Below are positions 57,031-64,000 of a stretch of 64,000 nucleotides of DNA, piece after piece. Under the pieces are notes generated by a model. It made no database searches. It was not told the DNA's origin and saw nothing but the letters and a program-made list of their open reading frames with translations. This DNA comes from Notoacmeibacter ruber (GTDB taxonomy: Bacteria; Pseudomonadota; Alphaproteobacteria; Rhizobiales; Rhizobiaceae), in NCBI RefSeq assembly GCF_003668555.1, contig NZ_RCWN01000001.1, forward strand, positions 1,302,001 to 1,366,000. Direction: 5' to 3'. Within the stretch, counting starts at the first letter, position 1. Every line of letters starts with the position of its first letter. The position numbers and the translations under genes are program-made.

Positions 57031-58970
57031 GCGGGCACCGCCGACTTCAGCCGATCTCGGTGGTTAGCCGCGTCTGGCGCTTTCTGGTTCTCCACTGCTT
57101 CCAGAACAAGTTCGGCAATATCCCGCACATCCGGCCTGTCACCGACAACGCCTTCCAGCATGGCGGTGCATCCCGGGCAGGCGACGGCGACGATCTGCGC
57201 GCCTGTGCCACTCGCCTGTTCCATGCGGATATCGGGAATACGCGTATCACCGGCAATATCAGTAATCGGCGCCCCACCGCCGCCGCCGCAGCACATGGCG
57301 CGGCGTGCGCTCCGGGCCATTTCCCGACTATCGGCGCCAATACGAGCCAGCACATTGCGTGGCGCGTCGAATTCTCCGTTATAGCGGCCGAGATAGCAAG
57401 GATCGTGATAGGTGATCGGTCCGTGCGGAAGGATACCGCCAAGCAGCTTTCCCTCTGCCATCAGTTCGTCGAGCAAGGCAGTGTGATGAACGACCTCGAA
57501 GCGCCCCCCAAGCGCCGGATATTCATTTCTCAACACGTGAAGGGCGTGCGGGTCTGCAGTCACGATTCGGTTGAAGCGATATTGCGAGACCGCTTCGATA
57601 TTGGCTCTGGCGAGACGCTGAAACGTTGCCTCGTCGCCGAGACGCCGCGCTACGTCGCCGCAGTCCCGCTCTTCCTCGCCAAGCACGGCAAAGCTCACAT
57701 CGGCCTTCTGTAATAGACGGACCAAAGCCTTGAGGCTGCGCTGATAGCGAAGATCATACGCGCCCTGCCCCAGCCAAAGCAGCAGATCGGTCTCGCCCGT
57801 TTCCGACAGCACCGGCAAATTGAGGCCCGCGAGAAAATCGGTGCGGGCGGACAGAGCATAGCCGTTCTGTTCGTCACACCCTCGCAGATTGTCGATGGGG
57901 TCGACTGCTTTCGGCGGTAAGGCACCAAGTTCAAGCGTCTGGAATCTTCGCAAGTCGACGATAGCATCGACATGCTCGATCATCATGGGACATTCTTCGA
58001 CACAAGCCCGGCACGTCGTGCAGGACCAGAGCGTATCCGGATGGATCATGCGCTCCGCGCCGATCAGCGGCAGGTCCATTTCGCCTTTCTCGGCGACAGG
58101 TCGCGCGTTCGGATAGGGCGCGCCGCTATAGGGTTGCGTCGCTCCCTTTGGCTGTGCGCGGGCAAGATCGGCGATCAGATGTTTGGGACTAAGGGGCTGA
58201 CCGGCCGCAAAGGCCGGACAGGCTGCCTCGCATCGCCCGCACTGGATACAGGCATCGAAAGAGAGGAGACGGTTCCAGGCAAAATCCGACGGTGTCTCGG
58301 CACCAAGTTTCGGCGCATCGAGGTCGAGAGCGCGAAGCGCAGTGTCCCGGCCTTTGTCAAACCTGTCGGGCCGAGGGTGAGCGACGAGGTGAAGACTACC
58401 CGCCAGGGCGTGACGCATCGGACCGCGCGCCACTTCGAGCGCCAGGCTGATGCCGCCGAGCGCGGCGAGAAAGAGCATGACCAGCGACAGTGCTGGCATC
58501 GGGTCGCCAAACGCCCCGAGCAGTGCAGTCAGAAAGCCACCGCCCGCAAAGGCGAGAAGCAGAACCGGCAAGCCCTGAAAACGCCCGGCTGAAAGGCGTG
58601 GAAGTTTTGCCGGATATCGGCGTGCCACGACAAGGCTGGCACCCAGGATCATGACTAGGAAAGCGAATGCAACGAGCGCGGCCCAAGAAGCCGACCTGCC
58701 GATGGGCGGGATGATGCCTATCAATGAGAGCCCTGAGGCCGCAACCAGACCTGCCGCCACCGGCACGTGCATGCGAGACGCGCCCCTATCTCGATCGACG
58801 ACGTGGTGGACGTCGACAAGATAGCGTTTTGGCAAAGCCTTGAGGCCGCCAATCCAGTCGATTGGCGCGGACCGCCCCTTCCGCCACAGAAGCACGCGAC
58901 GCATGATTTGCAGCGCCGCGATGGCAATCATTGCGATGATGAGCCACGGCAGATAGATCGCGGCCACCAT
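57027..58970 (-). CDS. dgcB: Dimethylglycine demethylase Fe-S membrane subunit DgcB
   Basis: This 647-residue protein has several N-terminal transmembrane helices (first at about residues 5-25; more at 70-150) and two ferredoxin-type 4Fe-4S clusters: 'CIQCGRCEAACP' and 'CTTCRACVEECP'. Cysteine-rich CCG domains follow ('TYHDPCYLGRYNG' and 'MCCGGGGG'). It resembles heterodisulfide-reductase-like proteins and the ETF-linked Fe-S oxidoreductases. It is likely to pass electrons from the ETF or DgcA to quinone at the inner membrane. It starts five bases after dgcA and overlaps etfA by four. Confidence 0.92.
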   Translation of the reverse strand: MVAAIYLPWLIIAMIAIAALQIMRRVLLWRKGRSAPIDWIGGLKALPKRYLVDVHHVVDRDRGASRMHVPVAAGLVAASGLSLIGIIPPIGRSASWAALVAFAFLVMILGASLVVARRYPAKLPRLSAGRFQGLPVLLLAFAGGGFLTALLGAFGDPMPALSLVMLFLAALGGISLALEVARGPMRHALAGSLHLVAHPRPDRFDKGRDTALRALDLDAPKLGAETPSDFAWNRLLSFDACIQCGRCEAACPAFAAGQPLSPKHLIADLARAQPKGATQPYSGAPYPNARPVAEKGEMDLPLIGAERMIHPDTLWSCTTCRACVEECPMMIEHVDAIVDLRRFQTLELGALPPKAVDPIDNLRGCDEQNGYALSARTDFLAGLNLPVLSETGETDLLLWLGQGAYDLRYQRSLKALVRLLQKADVSFAVLGEEERDCGDVARRLGDEATFQRLARANIEAVSQYRFNRIVTADPHALHVLRNEYPALGGRFEVVHHTALLDELMAEGKLLGGILPHGPITYHDPCYLGRYNGEFDAPRNVLARIGADSREMARSARRAMCCGGGGGAPITDIAGDTRIPDIRMEQASGTGAQIVAVACPGCTAMLEGVVGDRPDVRDIAELVLEAVENQKAPDAANHRDRLKSAVPA

Positions 58971-58975
58971 GATAT

Positions 58976-61015
58976 TCAGAGATCCTTGCAGAGCCGCAGC
59001 GCGTCATACATCGCGGCGTGTATGTTTCGGCCCGCAACCGCATCACCGATCCGGTAAAGCGCATAGCCCTCCCCGTCCGATGGTTGTGGCATTCCCGCGA
59101 CGAGCGCCTGCTGGTCGGTAAAGCCCTTGTTCGACGATGTATCCTTCAGTGCGAAGTGCAGATCGTCCTGCGCCAGCGTGCCGTATTCGACGATGACGTG
59201 ATTGACCACTCGCTCCTCTTCCTCATCCGTCATCGTATTGCGGAGCGCGGCGATCAGGCGATTGCCCTCGGGATAGATTTCGATGAGTTCCATATTCGGG
59301 GTCATGACCACTCCGAGCTTGTAGAGCTCGCGCATATGAACAGGCTGGTTCGTAGTGCCGACTTCCTGAGCGATGATCTGATCGTGAGTCGCCATCTCGA
59401 CGAGGCAGCCTCGCTTGGCGAGCACTTCTGCAGTCGAGGCCGCATTGTGCTGCCCCATTTCATCGTAGAGAAGAACCGTGCCGGATGGTTCGACCTTTCC
59501 GGTCAGCACGTCCCATGTGGTAACGGCGTGCTCCTCGGACCCTTTTGCGTGCCCCTTGCTCGGAAGTCCGCCCGTCGCCACGATCACGATGTCCGGCTCC
59601 AGCGCGGCGACCACGGATTCATCTGCCATCTCCCCGAGGCGCAGTTCGACGCCCAGCTTCTCGACCTGACCGATCAACCAGCGTGGAATACCGGAGAGCG
59701 CCTCGCGCCACGTCGCCCTGGAGGCGATGTTGATCTGCCCGCCGAGGCGCTCTTCTTTTTCGAAAAGCGTGACCGCGTGACCGCGCGATGCCAGCACGCG
59801 TGCTGCTTCAAGCCCGCCGACTCCTCCACCGATCACCACTGCTTTCTTCGTGGTTTCCGCCTTCGGAATGATGTGGGGCATCGTCGCTTCGCGGCCCGTC
59901 GCCGCATTCTGAATACACAGCGCGTCGTTGCCGACATAGATCCTGTCGATGCAATAGCCTGCGCCGACACATTGGCGGATGTCGTCCGCGCGACCGTCCG
60001 CAAGTTTGTTGACCAGATGAGGATCGGCGATATGCGCGCGCGTCATCGCAACCATATCGACATGACCTTCATGTACGGCGCGGGCGGCCGTCGCCAGATC
60101 CGTAACCCGCTGCGCGTGGAAGATGGGAACGTCCACTTCGCGCTTGATGGCCGACGGAAGCGAAAGAAAGGGCGCGACCGGGAAGGCCATATTGGGAATG
60201 GAGACCGCGTGTGCGATATCGTCCCGCGCCTGACCGCCGATAATATTGAGAAAGTCGACGAGTCCACGCGAAGCGTATTCCGAGGCGATTGTCACGCAAT
60301 CCTCATGCGTCAATCCGCCTTTGAGCATCTCGTCGCCCGACATGCGAATTCCGATGACATAATCGTCCCCGGCGGCTTCACGCATCGCGCTCAGCACTTC
60401 AATGCCGAACCGCATCCTGTTTTCCAGGCTTCCGCCATATTTATCGCTCCGCTGGTTGACGGAAGGCGACCAGAACTGATCGACGAGATGGCCGTGCGCT
60501 GCGGAGATCTCGCACCCATCCAGCCCGCCATCCTTGCAGCGACGTACCGCCGCGGCAAAATCGCCGATGATCCGTGTGATCTCCTCCTCCTCGAGTTCCT
60601 TCGGGATCGAGCGCGAGGCGGGTTCGCGGTAAGGCGACGCCGATTTGACCGGCAGCCAGTTATCGGTGTCCCACCGGGTCCGGCGACCCATATGGGTCAA
60701 TTGGATCATCAGCTTGGCGCCGTGCCGATGAATCCGGTCGGAAAATTCCTGGAAATGCGGCACCACGCTGTCATCGGCAACCGAGATCTGGTTCCAGGGT
60801 GTTGCGGGGCTGTCCAGCGCCACGGACGAAGAGCCGCCGAACATGGTCAGGCCGATACCGCCTTTCGCCTTCTCCTCGTGGTAGAGCTGATAGCGCTCCT
60901 GCGGCTTTCCGTCCTTCCCGTAGGCGGGCGCATGCGACGTCGACATCACCCTGTTGCGGATCGTCAGTCCCTTGATCGTCAAGGGCTTGAGAAGAGCTTC
61001 GGCGTTAGCGATCAT
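58976..61015 (-). CDS. dgcA: Dimethylglycine demethylase catalytic subunit DgcA
   Basis: This 679-residue two-domain flavoprotein combines an old-yellow-enzyme-like TIM barrel (residues 1 to about 370) with a C-terminal FAD/NAD-type domain ('[19 protein letters not shown]', near 395). It resembles trimethylamine dehydrogenase. The cysteines C349, C355 and C367 lie where the family carries a C-x2-C-x3-C-x11-C cluster motif, but the second position is Ala352. It would oxidatively demethylate N,N-dimethylglycine to sarcosine. AAGGAGG precedes the ATG. Identification relies on the gbc-dgc-etf context. Confidence 0.92.
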   Translation of the reverse strand: MIANAEALLKPLTIKGLTIRNRVMSTSHAPAYGKDGKPQERYQLYHEEKAKGGIGLTMFGGSSSVALDSPATPWNQISVADDSVVPHFQEFSDRIHRHGAKLMIQLTHMGRRTRWDTDNWLPVKSASPYREPASRSIPKELEEEEITRIIGDFAAAVRRCKDGGLDGCEISAAHGHLVDQFWSPSVNQRSDKYGGSLENRMRFGIEVLSAMREAAGDDYVIGIRMSGDEMLKGGLTHEDCVTIASEYASRGLVDFLNIIGGQARDDIAHAVSIPNMAFPVAPFLSLPSAIKREVDVPIFHAQRVTDLATAARAVHEGHVDMVAMTRAHIADPHLVNKLADGRADDIRQCVGAGYCIDRIYVGNDALCIQNAATGREATMPHIIPKAETTKKAVVIGGGVGGLEAARVLASRGHAVTLFEKEERLGGQINIASRATWREALSGIPRWLIGQVEKLGVELRLGEMADESVVAALEPDIVIVATGGLPSKGHAKGSEEHAVTTWDVLTGKVEPSGTVLLYDEMGQHNAASTAEVLAKRGCLVEMATHDQIIAQEVGTTNQPVHMRELYKLGVVMTPNMELIEIYPEGNRLIAALRNTMTDEEEERVVNHVIVEYGTLAQDDLHFALKDTSSNKGFTDQQALVAGMPQPSDGEGYALYRIGDAVAGRNIHAAMYDALRLCKDL

Positions 61016-61026
61016 CGCACCCCTCC

Positions 61027-62136
61027 TTACCGGTCAACGACAAGATCGCTGGTCGGTTTGGCGCAGCATAGAAGAGCCTTGCCCGCATCGATCTCGCGCT
61101 GGCGGATGCCGCCGCCATGTTCCATCACAACATCGCCGGAGATGATCTGCGTCTTGCAGGTCCCGCAGAGACCCTTCGCGCAGGAAAACGGTAGCCGCAT
61201 ACCGGCGCGCCGGGCCGCTTCGAGAACGGTGATGTCCTCGGGGCAATAAACGACACGATCGGTCTTCTTGAACTCGATCTTGTAACGTTTGACGTCCGAA
61301 TCCAGGTCGCCTGTGGCTTCGGTGATCGTCTCCTGCGTCTCTTCGGTGAAGTCGTCGAAATCGAAGCTCTCCTGGTGATACTGCTCCATATCGAGACCGG
61401 CTTTCTCGAGCATTTCCTTTACGGCGCCCATGAAGGGTCTTGGTCCGCAAACGAAGATTTCGCGCTCGAGAAAATCGGGGCAGATGACCTCCAGCATCGA
61501 CTGGGTCATCCGTCCACGGTAGCCCGACCAGCCATGGCCCGAAGCATTATCTTCAACGGTGAAGTACGGCTTGATGGAGCGGTTGCGCCGCGCCATGAAC
61601 TGGAGCTCGTCATGGAAGATGATGTCCGATGGCGTCCGCGCGGCATGGACGAAACAGATGTCGGTGATCAGTGCCAGATCATATGCGCTACGCGTCATCG
61701 ACATCAGGGGCGTTATTCCCGAGCCGCCGGAAAGAAACAGATATTTCGGCGCCTGCATGCCGGCCCAGGAGAAGACCCCCATCGGCACAGTCGACTTCAG
61801 CATCATGCCGGGCTGGAAATAGTCGTGCAGCCAGTTGGAAACCGGGCCGCCGGGAACGCGCTTGACCGTGATCGATACCGTGTCTGGCCGGCTCGGCGGC
61901 GACGATATCGTATAGCAGCGATGATACGTCTCCCCTTCGATCTCAAATTCCAGTGTCAGAAACTGGCCCGACACGAATTCGAATTGGCGCTTGAAGCGGG
62001 GCGCGAAGACGAAGCTCTTTACATCGGGCGTTTCTTCGCGAACCGCACGGCAGATCAGAACGTCGTCTTCGTCCGGCTCCCAGCGATAATAGCCGGTGGG
62101 TACCGGATTGGGTGCGGGCAGTTCGCTGATTTCCAT
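61027..62136 (-). CDS. gbcB: Glycine betaine monooxygenase reductase subunit GbcB
   Basis: This 369-residue NAD(P)H oxidoreductase supplies electrons to GbcA. The FAD segment is '[11 protein letters not shown]', the NAD segments are '[11 protein letters not shown]' and '[11 protein letters not shown]', and a plant-type 2Fe-2S domain is at the C terminus with 'CAKGLCGTC' and a final 'LCC'. The protein resembles hybrid-cluster oxidoreductase partner proteins, hence frequent misnaming. GAGG seven bases upstream fixes the ATG. It lies 16 bases after gbcA. Confidence 0.93.
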   Translation of the reverse strand: MEISELPAPNPVPTGYYRWEPDEDDVLICRAVREETPDVKSFVFAPRFKRQFEFVSGQFLTLEFEIEGETYHRCYTISSPPSRPDTVSITVKRVPGGPVSNWLHDYFQPGMMLKSTVPMGVFSWAGMQAPKYLFLSGGSGITPLMSMTRSAYDLALITDICFVHAARTPSDIIFHDELQFMARRNRSIKPYFTVEDNASGHGWSGYRGRMTQSMLEVICPDFLEREIFVCGPRPFMGAVKEMLEKAGLDMEQYHQESFDFDDFTEETQETITEATGDLDSDVKRYKIEFKKTDRVVYCPEDITVLEAARRAGMRLPFSCAKGLCGTCKTQIISGDVVMEHGGGIRQREIDAGKALLCCAKPTSDLVVDR

Positions 62137-62152
62137 CCGATACCTCTAAGGC

Positions 62153-63415
62153 TCAAGCGGCGGCTGAAGATGCGTCGGAGAGATGCGCCAGCATCCGACC
62201 GACATACCAATTGGAGAATTTCTCGACGAGCATTTCGGTATGCGGGGAATACGGGCCCGGCACGTAGCCTTCGCCCCTCACACCCTGCTGGCAGAAACCG
62301 ACGAGGTCGGAATCCTGCTGGTTGGTGGCCATCCAGACGCCGATCAGATTATCCAGATCGTAATCCACACCCTCAACGGCATCCTTATGGACCAGCCATT
62401 TGGTGCGCAGAAGCGATCGCTCCGCATCGAGAGGCAGCACCGAGAAGACGATGGCATGGTCACCAAGGAAGTGGTGCCAGGAATTTGGCTGGGTCCAGAA
62501 GTGGAGACCGCCCGCCCTGGCATTCGTGAGATTGCCGAGCAGCTTCTTGCAGGCTCGTTTGGTGTCGATGGTGTGGCTCTCTCCGTCGCCCGCGAGCGGC
62601 AGCCTCTCCGTACGGAATCCGGTGACCATATCGTCGAGGTGATCAACCTCCTTCGACGGCAGACCGATCCCTTCCCAGTCCTTATGGCTGTCCTTGAGCG
62701 TGCAGGCATACTGATCGGCATGCTCGCGCTCCGTATCGCTCAGTTCTTCCGGTGCGAAGCCGAAACCGTACGCGAAGAGCGGAACAGTCAGTTCGGGGTG
62801 GTTCGCGCCACAATGGTAGCACTCACGATTGTTCTCCATCGTGAGCTTCCAGTTTCCCGGCTCAATCAGATCATGCTGATAGGCGACCTTCGTATTGCGG
62901 ATGTTGTGGGGCGCGATGTAAGGCGCCATCACCTCGGCCATCTTGTCGAAATCTTCGGGCGGCTCGTCGGCAAGACAAATGAAGAGGAGACCTTCCAGAG
63001 AACGGATATGAACCGGCTTCAGGCCGTGGCATGAGTGGTCAAACCCTTCTCCCATATGCTCGGCGTGGATCAGTTCACCGGAGGTGTTGTACACCCACGC
63101 ATGATAGCGGCACATAATATTGCCGACGACGGTCTTTTCTTCATGAAGCAGCCGCGCGCCGCGATGGCGGCAGACATTGTGGAAGGCACGCACCTCTTCA
63201 TCATCGTCACGCAGAATGATGATCGAGTTCTTGCCGATGTCCACGACCATCGCGTCCCCCGGCTCGGCGACGTCCGGCTCGACGCCGACGAAAAGCCAAT
63301 GACGTCCGAAGATGACGTCCATATCGGTGTCGAAGACGTTAGGGTCGGTATAGAACGGCGCCTCCAGCGTGTAGCCTTTTTGCCTGTTGCGCAGTCGAGA
63401 GATCAGATCAGACAT
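62153..63415 (-). CDS. gbcA: Glycine betaine monooxygenase oxygenase subunit GbcA
   Basis: This 420-residue Rieske non-heme iron oxygenase demethylates glycine betaine to dimethylglycine plus formaldehyde. The Rieske motif 'CRHRGARLLHEE' with 'MCRYHAWVY' (CxH...CxxH) is complete. The mononuclear-iron region is 'MENNRECYHCGANHPEL' with the downstream Asp in the C-terminal half. The start at 63415 follows GAGG; open frame upstream to 63550 is not conserved. It heads the gbcAB-dgcAB-etfAB run, with the AraC-type regulator gene next upstream. Confidence 0.94.
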   Translation of the reverse strand: MSDLISRLRNRQKGYTLEAPFYTDPNVFDTDMDVIFGRHWLFVGVEPDVAEPGDAMVVDIGKNSIIILRDDDEEVRAFHNVCRHRGARLLHEEKTVVGNIMCRYHAWVYNTSGELIHAEHMGEGFDHSCHGLKPVHIRSLEGLLFICLADEPPEDFDKMAEVMAPYIAPHNIRNTKVAYQHDLIEPGNWKLTMENNRECYHCGANHPELTVPLFAYGFGFAPEELSDTEREHADQYACTLKDSHKDWEGIGLPSKEVDHLDDMVTGFRTERLPLAGDGESHTIDTKRACKKLLGNLTNARAGGLHFWTQPNSWHHFLGDHAIVFSVLPLDAERSLLRTKWLVHKDAVEGVDYDLDNLIGVWMATNQQDSDLVGFCQQGVRGEGYVPGPYSPHTEMLVEKFSNWYVGRMLAHLSDASSAAA

Positions 63416-63699
63416 GAAGGGCCTCTTTGCTGGAAAGCCGATGCTCGAATAGGGTGAAGATATGCCGAGACGCCCTGCCTGACATCGCGGCGATACTGCG
63501 AGCCGAGATCGTGAAGCGGGCGTCAATGCAATCTGATTGAAGCGCGGCATAGCGGAGCAGAAGCGTGAGCGCTTCTCTGGAAGGACCTGCCGTTCTAGCG
63601 CCGTACGCCATGATCCCGAACTCCTGCCAGAGGGGGAAACCGCTATCTGCAGTATGAATGATGACCACTCATCTCTGAGCTACGCTTGATTTGTACCGA

Positions 63700-63719
63700 C
63701 GCTTTTCGGGATAAAAGCG
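63700..63719. repeat. Inverted repeat upstream of gbcA, possible operator
   Basis: CGCTTTT and AAAAGCG are perfect complements separated by six bases. No T run follows on either strand, so a protein-binding site is as likely as a hairpin. It lies about 285 bases upstream of the gbcA start. Confidence 0.4.
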
Positions 63720-63749
63720 ACATTGATGCCAATTTTAAAGTCATGCACG

Positions 63750-63781
63750 TAGAATAAGCAAAGCCGTGTTCTCACGCGGCT
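63750..63781 (-). terminator. Probable terminator of the AraC-type regulator gene
   Basis: On the minus strand AGCCG ... CGGCT pair (5 bp), with an internal C-A mismatch, two more pairs (GT/AC) and a GAGA tetraloop, followed by a T-rich stretch (TTTGCTTATT). It lies about 55 bases after the regulator stop. Confidence 0.5.
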
Positions 63782-63835
63782 GACTGGCTTCATTCATCTC
63801 GACGGCGCAGTGTGTTTCTTCGGCAGCCGTGGGTC

Positions 63836-64000
63836 TCATTCCAGAGGCGCGGAAACCGCGGCTTGCGAGGACCGGACACGACGCGGCGGCTCACCGAAAT
63901 GGGCTCGAAACTGCCGTGCGAAATGAGCCGCATCGCAAAAGCCGGTTTCCACCGCAATGTCGGTGACGCTCTTTTCCGTGAGCAACAAAAGCTGACGGGC
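63836..64000 (-). CDS. AraC-family transcriptional regulator, C-terminal end (GbdR-like)
   Basis: This is the last 54 residues of a gene truncated by the window edge. The sequence 'SVTDIAVETGFCDAAHFARQ' followed by 'FRAHFGEPPRRVR' is the second helix-turn-helix of AraC/XylS DNA-binding domains. The stop is at 63836-63838. Its place upstream of and in line with gbcA matches GbdR, the glycine betaine/dimethylglycine-responsive activator of gbc and dgc genes in Pseudomonas. The ligand domain is outside the window, so the assignment to GbdR rests on context. Confidence 0.8.
   Translation of the reverse strand, partial: ARQLLLLTEKSVTDIAVETGFCDAAHFARQFRAHFGEPPRRVRSSQAAVSAPLE

Larger units (their letters stand above)
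63416..63835. promoter_or_regulatory. gbcA upstream region (about 420 bases without a gene)
   Basis: This interval separates gbcA from the AraC-type regulator, both on the minus strand. It should contain the gbc promoter and regulator sites. A 7-bp inverted repeat lies at 63700-63719 and a probable terminator for the regulator gene at 63762-63781. An 86-codon frame at 63408-63668 has no recognisable product. I could not assign -35/-10 boxes. Confidence 0.5.

Noticed and set aside
59018..61249. 743-codon open frame on the plus strand opposite dgcA and gbcB
   Set aside because: It is antisense to two well-identified genes, has composition typical of reversed high-GC coding DNA (His/Arg/Asp-rich) and no recognisable motif.
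63408..63668. 86-codon minus-strand frame upstream of and overlapping the gbcA start
   Set aside because: There is no ribosome site or family resemblance, and it lies in the presumed gbc control region.

Overview
The window is a gene-dense, GC-rich chromosomal segment from an alphaproteobacterium, most probably order Hyphomicrobiales (Rhizobiales). The gene content points there: an IalB-family protein, a fused IspDF, a pyruvate dehydrogenase E1 beta with its own lipoyl domain, and the linear order pdhA-pdhB-pdhC-lpd-lipA-ratA / ispDF-PncC-like / dusB-ntrB-ntrC-ntrY-ntrX-trkA-hfq-hflX / mazG. A family-level guess (Aurantimonadaceae-like) is inference only. I see no insertion sequence, prophage, CRISPR array or rRNA. 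There is one tRNA gene, Ser-UGA with an encoded CCA end.

Layout. 1-8 kb: a gene tail, a small exported protein, a FrnE/DsbA-like protein, a YejA-like solute-binding protein, IalB, HspQ, an AEC transporter, a UbiH-type monooxygenase and a quinone reductase. 8-12 kb: proline catabolism, with an Lrp-type regulator divergent from bifunctional PutA. 12-21 kb: a DUF3137 protein, tRNA-Ser, then an operon-like run rlpA-dacA-tmk-holB-metG-tatD-MBL hydrolase, mostly with 4-base overlaps. 21-34 kb: an M20 amidohydrolase, DUF423, MazG, and on the minus strand dusB-ntrBC-ntrYX-trkA-hfq-hflX, the nitrogen and redox two-component cluster with the Hfq module. 34-46 kb: IspDF and a PncC-like protein forward; then reverse pdhABC with an acetyltransferase and an SGNH hydrolase inserted before lpd, a GlsB-type stress membrane protein, lipA and a RatA/COQ10-like protein; FtsB/DivIC and enolase lie upstream. 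46-54 kb: PRC-barrel, phosphoglucomutase, IlvD, and a GT2 / LAB_N / GT39 lipid-linked glycosylation cassette.

54-64 kb is a catabolic block on the minus strand. ScoAB (3-oxoacid CoA-transferase) is followed upstream by a complete glycine betaine to sarcosine unit: gbcA (Rieske oxygenase), gbcB (reductase), dgcA, dgcB (dimethylglycine demethylase and Fe-S membrane partner), etfA and etfB. The tail of an AraC/GbdR-like regulator lies at the window edge. The Gbc proteins would remove the first methyl group of betaine using O2. DgcAB with the dedicated ETF would remove the second and pass electrons to the quinone pool.

Most of the window is conserved housekeeping. The observations most worth a second look are a 13-bp terminator-like hairpin inside the first codons of the GT39 gene, the GT2/LAB_N/GT39 cassette, an incomplete Fe-S cysteine motif in DgcA, and the absence of GAFTGA in NtrX. 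I did not find a clearly undescribed system.
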